DNA of 64,000 nucleotides from Schizochytrium sp. CCTCC M209059. Lineage: Eukaryota > Sar > Bigyra > Thraustochytrida > Thraustochytriidae. Both the position numbers and the translations under genes were made by a program. Where the stretch lies: contig KN805388.1 of the NCBI GenBank assembly GCA_000818945.1, positions 82,342-146,341 of the forward strand. Direction: 5' to 3'. Below are positions 42,053-51,056 of the stretch, piece by piece. The notes below the pieces were generated by a model. The model did not search any database. It saw nothing but the letters and a program-made list of their open reading frames with translations, and had not been told where the DNA came from. The number at the start of each line of letters is the position of its first letter. Position 1 is the stretch's first letter.

Positions 42053-42222
42053 CACTTTCTCCATCTTCTTGATCCATTCCTATCTCGACACGGTGACAAC
42101 CCGATGACTCCGTCCACATTTTGGTCCCGCGCGCATCCTGCTCACACGACGAGAACAACGACAAACTCTTTTCCCCCGCCCCATCGCACGCCAACCTTCC
42201 GTCCCCCTCCTTCTCTTTCCCC

Positions 42223-43120
42223 NNNNNNNNNNNNNNNNNNNNNNNNNNNNNNNNNNNNNNNNNNNNNNNNNNNNNNNNNNNNNNNNNNNNNNNNNNNNNN
42301 NNNNNNNNNNNNNNNNNNNNNNNNNNNNNNNNNNNNNNNNNNNNNNNNNNNNNNNNNNNNNNNNNNNNNNNNNNNNNNNNNNNNNNNNNNNNNNNNNNNN
42401 NNNNNNNNNNNNNNNNNNNNNNNNNNNNNNNNNNNNNNNNNNNNNNNNNNNNNNNNNNNNNNNNNNNNNNNNNNNNNNNNNNNNNNNNNNNNNNNNNNNN
42501 NNNNNNNNNNNNNNNNNNNNNNNNNNNNNNNNNNNNNNNNNNNNNNNNNNNNNNNNNNNNNNNNNNNNNNNNNNNNNNNNNNNNNNNNNNNNNNNNNNNN
42601 NNNNNNNNNNNNNNNNNNNNNNNNNNNNNNNNNNNNNNNNNNNNNNNNNNNNNNNNNNNNNNNNNNNNNNNNNNNNNNNNNNNNNNNNNNNNNNNNNNNN
42701 NNNNNNNNNNNNNNNNNNNNNNNNNNNNNNNNNNNNNNNNNNNNNNNNNNNNNNNNNNNNNNNNNNNNNNNNNNNNNNNNNNNNNNNNNNNNNNNNNNNN
42801 NNNNNNNNNNNNNNNNNNNNNNNNNNNNNNNNNNNNNNNNNNNNNNNNNNNNNNNNNNNNNNNNNNNNNNNNNNNNNNNNNNNNNNNNNNNNNNNNNNNN
42901 NNNNNNNNNNNNNNNNNNNNNNNNNNNNNNNNNNNNNNNNNNNNNNNNNNNNNNNNNNNNNNNNNNNNNNNNNNNNNNNNNNNNNNNNNNNNNNNNNNNN
43001 NNNNNNNNNNNNNNNNNNNNNNNNNNNNNNNNNNNNNNNNNNNNNNNNNNNNNNNNNNNNNNNNNNNNNNNNNNNNNNNNNNNNNNNNNNNNNNNNNNNN
43101 NNNNNNNNNNNNNNNNNNNN
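42223..43120. other. assembly gap (898 N)
   Basis: Run of N between the THAP-like and eIF1A genes. Any gene inside cannot be seen. Long frames across the gap are not meaningful. Confidence 1.
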
Positions 43121-43489
43121 CGCGCCCGCGCGCGGGGAGGCAGGGGCGGCGACGCGGGCGGAGACGAGAGGGTGGCTGCGAAGGGCGCCGAGGCGCAGAC
43201 GGCGCATATAAGGAGGCAGAGAAGGACGGGAAGAGAGTGCCGGCTGGCCTCGGAGGGAGGGACGACGGGAGGACGGGAGGACGGGGAGACTGACGAGAAG
43301 ACGAGTGGTGTTTTGCTGTGCGTGATGTGCTTTTCGTGATGTGTTCTGCGCGGGGTCGCGATTTGCTGGGTTGGATTGCAACTTTTTGCGTCGCGTGTCG
43401 CGTTGCGTACCCTTCGCCGCGTCCGATGACAACACACAGGTTTTATTTAGACAAGAGGAGGGGAAGCAGAAGCAAGAAGACCGAGCAGG

Positions 43490-43989
43490 ATGCCCAAGAA
43501 CAAGGGCAAGGGCGGCAAGAACCGCCGTCGCGGCAAGAACGAGGGCGAGGAGAAGCGCGAGCTCGTCTTCAAGGAGGATGGCCAGGAGTACGCGCAGGTG
43601 ATTCGCATGCTCGGCAACGGCAGGCTGGAGGCCCAGTGCTTTGACGGCAACAAGCGCCTTGCCCACATCCGTGGCAAGATGCGCAAGAAGGTCTGGGTCG
43701 CCGCCGGCGACATCATCCTTGTCGGTCTTCGCTCCTTCCAGGACGACAAGTGCGACGTCATTCTCAAGTACAACCCGGACGAGGCCCGGAGTCTCAAGGC
43801 ATATAAGGAAATTCCCGACACGGCAAAGATTAACGAGGGTGCCGTCAACGACGATGACGAGGAGGAGGACGACTGCGGTAAGTTGCGGACGATTGCGTGG
43901 AAGGGTCGCGCGCAGGAGCACGAAGAAACAAATGCTGACTTGACTTTTCTCCGACCATCTTTACAGCCTTCACCTTCGATGACATCTAA
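43490..43989 (+). CDS. EIF1A: translation initiation factor eIF1A (two exons)
   Basis: Exons 43490-43877 and 43967-43989 code 136 residues of eIF1A, which binds the A site of the 40S subunit during scanning. The protein is highly conserved: MPKNKGKGGKNRRRGKNEGE at the N terminus, then KRELVFKEDGQEYAQVIRML, the OB fold GRLEAQCFDGNKRLAHIRGK and VILKYNPDEARSLKAY. Exon 1 runs into an acidic tail and then a GTAAGT donor. The 89-base intron ends in TTTACAG, and the 7-codon second exon adds the conserved end FTFDDI. The intron therefore interrupts the extreme 3' end. Reading through would replace this end with about 95 unrelated residues including a hydrophobic segment. Confidence 0.96.
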
Positions 43990-44367
43990 ATCCAAGGGCT
44001 ATCTTCGCCCACGTGTTAGCCTGAGGCATCTTCTGCATGCGACCTTCGTTTTTTTTTTTCTACCCCTTTTCTTCCAATCTATTTACGAAGCGTCCATTTT
44101 CAGTTTGGTTCTAATTTTTATGTCATTGTCAATCGTCATGATCTGGAGTGTGTGGAAAGAATAAATTTTCCCAATACTACTCCTGTAAGCTTGAAACTCT
44201 GTCGCCCGAGGACATTTTCCGACTTCGTCATTCTCAGGTCGTGCGGATGAGACCCTAAAGAGAATCATGATGGCTCACGAGCGTGAGCTTGTCTTTGATG
44301 TTCGCAATCTCCCGGCACTTGGGTAGTTGCAATTAGGATGGTAATGTGCCTTTCACAGGACGCAACG
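43990..44367. other. convergent 3' spacer
   Basis: AT-rich sequence between convergent eIF1A and MED28-like genes. No gene is seen. Confidence 0.55.
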
Positions 44368-44928
44368 TCACGAGCTAGAAGCTTGTCGCGGTGCGGCGCC
44401 CGAGGTCTCGCCACCTTCGTCATTTCCTGGACGGGCAGCCCATTTCGAGAGATCTTTCACAACCTGGCTCACCAGTTTGTCTTTGAGTGCGATCTCCCGC
44501 TTGAGCAAATTGATATCCTCCTGGACTTGGCGCTTGGTCGTTGCAGATTCGACGGCGTCAAAGTCCATTTCCAAAAATTTGAGCTCCACAAGGAGCGTGT
44601 TGAGCGCCTCGCGCTGCTGCAACTGCAATTCTCTACGCGCCGAGACCGCGCCCTTGCTGGCCTCTTTGCCATCGCCAGCGTCTGCTCCTGCTCCTGCTCC
44701 TGCGCCGCGACCCACCACCACTGCTGCTGGTGCTACTGCTGCTGTTGGCCCTACTGCTGTTGATGTTGGTGCTGTAGGTGGCGTCGTTGCCGCAGCCTCG
44801 GCCATGGCGCCACCGTGATTTGCGCGCGTCGCATCGACCTCGATCTTGGAAAGGTCCAGAGACAGCCGCAGGGCGCGCCGGAACGAGGCGTCCGCCTTGG
44901 CCAGCGTCTCGGCCGCTGTCGCTCCCAT
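44368..44928 (-). CDS. MED28: MED28-like coiled-coil protein
   Basis: A 186-residue protein. The coiled-coil segment at about 103-165 contains RQVQEDINLLKREIALKDKL followed by VSQVVKDLSKW. This closely follows the end of the Mediator subunit 28 core as I remember it (V.KEDV.ELR.EL..KD.LV.KH..KLR.W). Mediator links transcription factors to RNA polymerase II. An Ala/Thr/Pro/Val-rich, Gly-Ala linker occupies about 40-95, where human MED28 has its first helices, so the fit is partial. Other short coiled-coil proteins could look similar. The ATG at 44928 is the first in frame. Confidence 0.5.
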   Translation of the reverse strand: MGATAAETLAKADASFRRALRLSLDLSKIEVDATRANHGGAMAEAAATTPPTAPTSTAVGPTAAVAPAAVVVGRGAGAGAGADAGDGKEASKGAVSARRELQLQQREALNTLLVELKFLEMDFDAVESATTKRQVQEDINLLKREIALKDKLVSQVVKDLSKWAARPGNDEGGETSGAAPRQASSS

Positions 44929-45302
44929 GCTAGTTGCCTCGCTTCAGATGGCGGGCGCGAAATGAGATTTGCCTTTTGAGTCCTTCAATTTTTTTTATTA
45001 TAAGGCTAGCATCGATTCGCGTCCAGCTTAAAACCAATATTTTTTTTCTCTCGATTTTTGTTTATTAGGTCTACTACCTATAGCCTAGCCTGAGGCCGAT
45101 GCAAGGCAAGATGGGCTGAGGAAAGATCCCAACGATTGCAGCGTGAGACAGATGTTTTGTCTGTCTGCAAGTCTATAAAGTTTGCCAACCGGTGCCTGCG
45201 GTAAAAGCTGGCCGAGTTTCAGAGTCATTTCGCTGTGTTATACACGTTACAAGAGGACTCGCCTCCTTTCAAGCTAAGCTAATCAAAGGCGCAAAGGAAA
45301 AA
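44929..45302. other. spacer, no gene seen
   Basis: Between the MED28-like start and the end of the next minus-strand gene. AT-rich patches and a TAGCCTAG-like palindromic stretch at about 45066-45100. No gene. Confidence 0.5.
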
Positions 45303-47462
45303 CTACAACTTACGCAGAGAAAGAAATCCCTGCGCCCCCGGGTCGCCGTCGTAGGTGATGCTGAGACGTGCCCGTGCCGGCAAGGCCACAAAATCAGTCA
45401 TGGTCCAGCCCGTAACGTTTCCAGCAGAATGTTTGGCACGTCGCATCAAGGCTTGCGCAGCGCCCGCAGGCTTGACGCCCCTCTTATCGCGAGGGCGACT
45501 GGCGGTGTAGAGAATGGGCTCTCCGTTGACGAGGACCTGCACCTCGGGGTCGGTTTCGGCGAAAAACCCAATATGAAGCTCGTAGAGACCCGGGACGATG
45601 GCCGTCACGTCAGAGCTATCCTTGGACCATTGCAAGTTATCGGTGGCCGTGTTTACGCACTCGATATTCCACGGCACCGCACGATCGCTGAGCACGCGAC
45701 CAGAGCTCCAGATCCATCGACCAACCGAAAGCTCGGCAGAAATCGCGTTGGCAAGTTCGTTGATGTCGCGGCGAAGCTGGCGCGGCGTCTCGGAAGGGTC
45801 CGACGGCTCGGCGTCCGCAATTTGTGACTGTCGTGTTGCTGCCTGGGCCTGCTGCTCGCTCAGCTGTGCGAGCGCCTCATTGACGTCCTTAATATTCGCT
45901 TTTTGGTCAAGAAGAAGACACAGATCTTTCACGGAGACCTTGTCTGCATCCATCTTGGCAAGACGCCGTGTAAGCCGAGACACGGCCCAGCGAGCCGCGG
46001 CAGCGTCGTCGCCGCCATCAAAGTCGCCGTCGCCGTCAAGGTACTCGTCTTGATCGGCGTCGCCACTTGCATCGTCGAAATCTCGCTCTTCTTCAGACTC
46101 GTCCTCGCGATGGTAGCGACCCTCGAATTCGGAACTTGACCCATCAAGGCCGGCTCGAAGTGACTTGTCTCGTGACGACTTGGCGTGTCGAGCTGATGGC
46201 GGTGGTGGCAATGGGTCGCCCCTCGACCCATCGCGAAGTGTCTGACGACCGCGACGACGCCCCGTGCGCCCCGATACAGGTGGCGACGCCCCGCCCCGTT
46301 TTGCGCTACGTTTGCCTGCAGGCCCAAGACGATCCGCCACCGCTTGCAGCGCAGTCAGGTCTGCTTTGTGCGCCAAAGCGTCGCGAACGTCGGCAAGTTC
46401 CACCTTGGACGAGAGCCACGTCTGCACATCGTCAGCGTTTGGCTTGGTTGCGAGCTGGCGTTGTACATCCGCTTTGAAAGCCTTCTTATTAATGACTTGA
46501 ATGAGTTCTCGCTGCACTTCAACAAGAGTCTCTTTGAATTGATCCCCCAGCGAATCCGCGACCTCTTGCAAGCGCTCTTCCAACTCGGAGCCGCCGACCT
46601 TGGGCCCACAAACCTCAAGAAGCTCTGACCGTGATACCATGTCAACCATGGAGTCCTCGAGTCGCTCGAGCTCCGTCTTGGTGCGCGCAAGCGCGAGCTC
46701 TACAGCCTCGCGGAGCTGTGTTCGGCTTTGCTCCTGAACTGTGACGATGGCTTCTGTTGTCTTTGTCTGAATTTCCTTGGCCATTTCATCGTGCGTCGGC
46801 CGGTCACGCACGGCCCGCGCCAGCGTGTCCATATCTACTTTTTGAGAAAGCACCTCGTCCAGGTCCTCAACCGTGGGAAGAGAGCTGATTCGTTTTTCCA
46901 AGACGGCGGCGCGGTCGGCAAGCTCTTTGCGGACATTCGTCAACGCCTGTTTGCGCGCCTCGGTCTCAAAGTCAAGAATCTCTCCCACCCATTTGCGCGT
47001 GGCAAACTTAGTGTGCAGGTCTTCCTCTTGTGATTGAATGTTGCTCAGCCCGCGGACCTGGCGCTTGAGCGTCTCAATTTCATCCTGCTGTTGCCGCACG
47101 AGGAGCTCGAGCGCGTTGTTGCTTTCGGCCATGCGCTGAGTAGCAGTCGTCATGTCTGCGTACAGATCCTTCATTTCAATTTTGTCTGCCTTGGACCCGA
47201 GCTGCGCGCGAAGCGCAGGCAGACCCATCTCCTCGAAGCGGACTGTCAGGTGTTTGTTGAGCTCTGCGAACGTCGGCTTATTGGCCATGGAGACCTGCAA
47301 GTTCTCAAACTCGCCACCCGTGGGCGCGTTGGCAGCCTTTTGCTCCAGTTGCCGGATCTTCTCGCCCTGTGCACGCACCACATCGTGCAGACTCTTGAAC
47401 GTCTTGCGCACAACGTCCTGGATGTTGCGCCAGTCGTTCATGCCTGCGAGGAGGTCCTCCAT
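45303..47462 (-). CDS. coiled-coil protein with C-terminal jelly-roll domain
   Basis: A 719-residue protein from the ATG at 47462. Residues ~1-380 are long amphipathic helices with regular repeats of the type K..F.ADVQRQLATKPNADDVQ, K.ELADVRDALAHKADL, which are tandem K-A-D-x-x-x-(V/L) units often seen in flagellar coiled-coil proteins. A disordered, basic then acidic region covers ~385-500, then another K-x-x-V-x-D-L unit pair. The C terminus, ~578-719, is a predicted beta domain (RWIWSSGRVLS, VPGLYELHIGFFAETDPEVQ, HSAGNVTGWTMTDFVALPAR, GFLSLRKL) that looks like a C1q/TNF-type jelly roll. The family seems shared by flagellated eukaryotes, but I cannot name it. The frame extends to 47594 without an ATG in a better position. 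Confidence 0.78.
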   Translation of the reverse strand: MEDLLAGMNDWRNIQDVVRKTFKSLHDVVRAQGEKIRQLEQKAANAPTGGEFENLQVSMANKPTFAELNKHLTVRFEEMGLPALRAQLGSKADKIEMKDLYADMTTATQRMAESNNALELLVRQQQDEIETLKRQVRGLSNIQSQEEDLHTKFATRKWVGEILDFETEARKQALTNVRKELADRAAVLEKRISSLPTVEDLDEVLSQKVDMDTLARAVRDRPTHDEMAKEIQTKTTEAIVTVQEQSRTQLREAVELALARTKTELERLEDSMVDMVSRSELLEVCGPKVGGSELEERLQEVADSLGDQFKETLVEVQRELIQVINKKAFKADVQRQLATKPNADDVQTWLSSKVELADVRDALAHKADLTALQAVADRLGPAGKRSAKRGGASPPVSGRTGRRRGRQTLRDGSRGDPLPPPPSARHAKSSRDKSLRAGLDGSSSEFEGRYHREDESEEERDFDDASGDADQDEYLDGDGDFDGGDDAAAARWAVSRLTRRLAKMDADKVSVKDLCLLLDQKANIKDVNEALAQLSEQQAQAATRQSQIADAEPSDPSETPRQLRRDINELANAISAELSVGRWIWSSGRVLSDRAVPWNIECVNTATDNLQWSKDSSDVTAIVPGLYELHIGFFAETDPEVQVLVNGEPILYTASRPRDKRGVKPAGAAQALMRRAKHSAGNVTGWTMTDFVALPARARLSITYDGDPGAQGFLSLRKL

Positions 47463-48256
47463 GACGCCGTGCTGCGCAACGGTCGCCTTGCGCCCAGTCC
47501 CCGCCGCCGCGTCCTTGCGCCGTTCGCTGTGCAGGGGAGGGCAGACCTCCGACGCCCGGCGCGCGGGGGTGCGACGTCGACGGCCCCGCCGCACACGCGC
47601 TCTCGCCCGCGCAGCGCGACGCCTCGCGGAGTGCGCGGCCCTTGCGTTTGTTTCTTATTTGCCTTCGGGTTGGGGTTGTGCTCGGCTCCTCGACCACCCC
47701 GAGGAAAAAAAAATAACCCTGTGGGGCGGGGCCGCGAGCACAAGTCGAAGTGCGTGCGTGCGTGGGTGGGTGGGTGGCATGGCGTGCGAATGTCGTGGAC
47801 AGCTTGGTGACCGACTGCAGAGCGGAGCTGTTCGAGTCCGTGCTGCAAGAGCCAATCGCAACTTCGAGGTGAGGTAAGTGAGGCTCATTTCTTGGACGAT
47901 CAAAAGAGAAAGGATATCGCACCCGAGCAGAACGAAGATTTCTGTACACACTCGAAGCTACGTCTTACTGGCACGTATGAGAGAGACAAAAAAAGAAAGG
48001 CATGGACCTCCAAAGAAAGATGCGAGCTACTTGCGGAAGTTTTCTTTTCACATACAGTTTGGCAATGAAGAAGAGCCAAGTCGGCGGCCGTGTCTTTCCT
48101 CCTGCGTCTTTCAAACTTGGCTTTGCAAAATTCTTCAAAATATTCTTTCTTTTCAGTCAAATTCTCTTGAGAGGTTGAAGAGAAGCAGACCTTTTTTTTT
48201 TTCTCTTGCAATACATGTTTCAGACTTATCTAAAGGAGAGACTCATCATCACCTTC
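47463..48256. other. spacer, no gene seen
   Basis: Promoter side of the jelly-roll gene and 3' side of the next one. Contains a GTGC/GTGG run at 47751-47780. No gene is supported. Confidence 0.5.
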
Positions 48257-49276
48257 TCAAGACTCTTCTCGTAAGAGACTATCAATGTTCTCGAGCTCGG
48301 ACAGACGTTGGCGCAACTCACTGCGAATGTGCGCGAGCAAACGGGCCGAGGAATTGGAGCCCTCCACGTTTTCGATCTGCGCCTTGAGCACCTGCACTTC
48401 CTCGTGAACCTGCTCAAAGTCCTGCTCGAGTTGCTCGCGATGTTGTCGTCGTGCATTCAAATCGGCTTCTGCCTTTTCACGCTGACTGCGACGAAGCACG
48501 GACTTTGTTGGTTTTCCAGAAATAAGCGACAGAGGAATATTGCCTTGAATGGGTGCAATTGTCCCAGTCTCGGGGAGCGCTTTGCCTCCCTTGAATTGAA
48601 AGTGCATGGCAAGCCTTCGCTTTTCTGTCTCGGTTGAAATTGCCTTGCAAGGTCGTGGTCGTTCAACTGCGCGGTCCTCCTCGATGCGCCTTTGGTCTTC
48701 TTCGATGCGGTCAAGTGGCTTTCGTTTTGGCACACTCAGAATTGCCGGCATGGGCTTAGAGACAGTTTGCTTGGGCCGCGGTGCTTGTACACGTTGCTCG
48801 CGATCACGACGATCCGTGCGTTCGCGGGGATCGACGAGAGGCTTGCCTGTGAACCACGATTTGGGTTTGAGCTCGCGCGGTTTGGAACGAAGTTTCGGGT
48901 AGCTTGCGAGAGGAGCGTTGTGACGCCCACCGGCATAGAGTTTACGAAGCATACGTCCCGCTTCAGAGTCATGCTCAAACTCTTTCCAGGCGGCTCCATG
49001 CGGGTTGGTCACTTCACGCTCCTCAATACTGATGCGTGACTTTCGGCTGCGCGTTGAGCATTGTGTGGCTGGCGTCTCGGGCGAACGCTGGGAGGCAGCT
49101 TCCTCATCACTGTCATTGACCTCGTACTCGTGTCTTGCGTCGCCATCAGCATTTTCGTGATTCTCGGCGTTGGCTGACGCCAAGGTAAGTCGCTCGAGCG
49201 CTTCGAGGAAGTACGGGTTTGGCAGCGACGACTGCTGATGCTGCTCTTGCTGCTCTTGCTCGGTCGAGACCATCAT
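48257..49276 (-). CDS. unknown coiled-coil protein
   Basis: I do not recognise this 339-residue protein. It starts with a Gln-rich segment and a helix PNPYFLEALERLTLASANAE, then an acidic, Ser-rich region. A basic middle contains KPKSWFTGKPLVDPRERTDR and a segment HFQFKGGKALPETGTIAPIQ followed by GNIPLSLI, which look conserved and folded. The end is a coiled coil (REQLEQDFEQVHEEVQVLKA to ELRQRLSELENIDSLL). The composition resembles cytoskeletal or ciliary proteins, but that is only an impression. Two ATG codons are adjacent at 49276 and 49273. Confidence 0.65.
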   Translation of the reverse strand: MMVSTEQEQQEQHQQSSLPNPYFLEALERLTLASANAENHENADGDARHEYEVNDSDEEAASQRSPETPATQCSTRSRKSRISIEEREVTNPHGAAWKEFEHDSEAGRMLRKLYAGGRHNAPLASYPKLRSKPRELKPKSWFTGKPLVDPRERTDRRDREQRVQAPRPKQTVSKPMPAILSVPKRKPLDRIEEDQRRIEEDRAVERPRPCKAISTETEKRRLAMHFQFKGGKALPETGTIAPIQGNIPLSLISGKPTKSVLRRSQREKAEADLNARRQHREQLEQDFEQVHEEVQVLKAQIENVEGSNSSARLLAHIRSELRQRLSELENIDSLLREES

Positions 49277-49805
49277 GGCGGAGATAAGCTTTGCCGCAGG
49301 ACTGCGTGCTCCCTCAGCGTTGTTGATCGAAATTTAATTCGTCTGGCTTTGCAATGTGGCACGTGCCTGCTTGCCCTGTCTTGCCTGTTTCATCATATCT
49401 ACATGTAGCCGTTGACATCGGCGGCTGCCGTTCGAAGCAGCAGCCGCCCTAATGTAGCGCCCGCCATTTGGGCCCAAGTCAATCCAAGCCGTACAAAGAA
49501 AGAAGAAAGTCTCCGAGCCAGACGCACGCCATGTCTGGCAAAAGTCCATGCCGGCCGCGTCGTGCGTCTTGACAAAAGTGCCACGTGCTGTGATCTTTGT
49601 GGGCGATCCCCTCATTTTCATGGATCAATGAGGCTGAAGACCCTTCGTCCCGACGATCGTCCAAATTCCAGGCCCAAAGCCCGAAAGCGCTCGCTGCCGA
49701 GCCCACGTGCGAGAGCTCCTTCGTGGTCCACTCTGCTGGATCTGACGGAGGGCGCATCGTCGGCAAGACCTGCGCCGGACGCGCCAAAGTCTGCCGCACA
49801 AGAAG
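49277..49805. other. divergent promoter spacer
   Basis: About 530 bases between the divergent coiled-coil and YdcF-like genes. Frames on both strands exist but show no domain. It likely holds both promoters. Confidence 0.5.
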
Positions 49806-50384
49806 ATGATGTCCAAGACCTTGGTTCTGGTCTTGGGCGGGGGCGCGGACCGCGAGGAGCGGTCCGTGGAAGCCTCGATCGCGCAAGACGAGCAAGCAGG
49901 CGGCGGCCCAGGGCGGCAAAAGTGGCCAATTTGGCTTTCAGGACCTGCGCTCTCGGAAGACGCCGTGGAGAGGTGTGTCCATGCCGGCTGCGACGCCCGG
50001 TATCTGCTCCTTGACTATGAGGCGGTGGATACGCTCTCGAACTTTACGACGCTTGTGGATCTGATGCGAGAGCATAACTTCAAAAGGGTGCATCTTGCCA
50101 CGAGTTCGCTGCACATGCCCCGCGCAGTGGCGATTGCTGAGATCATTCTGCCCGCATATGGTTTGCATTTGGGGAAGAAGATAGAAGTCGAACCTTCGCG
50201 TGAAGAGCCAGTCGAGCCGGCAATGACGCGATATCGCGATGTCATACGAGCTTGGATCTGGGTATGGTTTGGTATCGACTTTGCAGCGTCGCTTCTGTGG
50301 CTTGTCCACCCTGATCGAATCCGACAACGGAAACGGCGCGTGAAAACCTTAACGTATCGGGGGGAATGCTGTTACGGAGACTGA
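49806..50384 (+). CDS. YdcF/DUF218 family protein
   Basis: A 192-residue protein of the DUF218 (YdcF/ElyC/SanA-like) family. The core motifs are a beta strand followed by a Gly-rich loop with a basic-acidic pair (LVLVLGGGADREERS, 5-20), IWLSG at 42-46, DTLSNFTTLVDLM (75-87; the family has a T-x-E/S-N motif here) and the HMPRA signature at 103-107. After the domain comes RDVIRAWIWVWFGIDFAASL, an amphipathic or membrane-adjacent helix typical of the cyanobacterial and plastid-lineage versions (R-D-x-x-R-x-x-x-W). The biochemical role is not established; bacterial members act in envelope metabolism. The ATG at 49806 begins directly at the first strand. Confidence 0.8.
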   Translation: MMSKTLVLVLGGGADREERSVEASIAQDEQAGGGPGRQKWPIWLSGPALSEDAVERCVHAGCDARYLLLDYEAVDTLSNFTTLVDLMREHNFKRVHLATSSLHMPRAVAIAEIILPAYGLHLGKKIEVEPSREEPVEPAMTRYRDVIRAWIWVWFGIDFAASLLWLVHPDRIRQRKRRVKTLTYRGECCYGD

Positions 50385-50537
50385 AAGATTGTTGTATCAT
50401 AAATGTCCTTGTCTTGCATTTGCTTTGGGCATCAAAGACTGAGCTTTGTGCTCGCAAGCTTCTGCTTTTGTTTATTTTTTGGTTTGAGAACATAGATTTG
50501 ATGATCTCTCAGAGCTCATCATTCTAGTCATGTACCC

Positions 50538-50858
50538 ATGTGGAGAGAGATCACGGTGACGGCTGTGATCGAAACGTGCTCGACGCCGTCCTGGACGTTT
50601 TCGACGGGGGAGCGGCGTGCGCTCGAGTCGGACTCGACGTGATCTCTTCATTCAGGTCGTGACCAAGTCTGCGACGCTTCAGGTGGCAGCAACGTCAGCG
50701 AGTCGTCGGCTGTGCCGCGGGCGCTTATTGTGAGTCCTGTGTTTGGAGCATTTGAGGCCATCTCCGTGTTTGCTACTGTTGTCATTCGTCGCCGCCGTCG
50801 CGCGGCCAAGACCGAGGCCGACAAGAACGCCAAAGGCGCTGTTGTTGCCAGTGCTTGA
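50538..50858 (+). pseudogene. possible broken membrane-tail gene fragment
   Basis: On the + strand the frame from ATG 50538 reads MWREITVTAVIETCSTPSWT and onward, and is interrupted by one TGA at 50640-50642. In the same frame it resumes to a stop at 50856-50858. The second part has a Ser/Gly linker and then the hydrophobic segment ALIVSPVFGAFEAISVFATV, followed by IRRRRRAAK, which is the pattern of a type I membrane tail. The continuity of frame across the stop, and the membrane-like end, suggest a decayed gene end. A short intron with its acceptor CAG at 50653-50655 is an alternative. No homologue is recognised. Confidence 0.3.
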
Positions 50859-51056
50859 GACATCCATCCGGAGTTCGAGTCATAATTACATTACCTCAAT
50901 GATGATGAGCTTCAAGAGATTATTAACCTTTGGAAAAAGAAAAAAGATGTTTTTCAAGTGCTGACAAGAAAGTTGCTCGTTCGATTTTCCGATGCATTGA
51001 CGGTCACAATATAGAGTACAAGAATTACATTTTGATCATTGCTCTGAGGAGCCTAG

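Noticed and set aside
42002..43921. Long frames across the 898-base gap
   Set aside because: They consist of undetermined residues through the N run, and the flanks show no shared domain.
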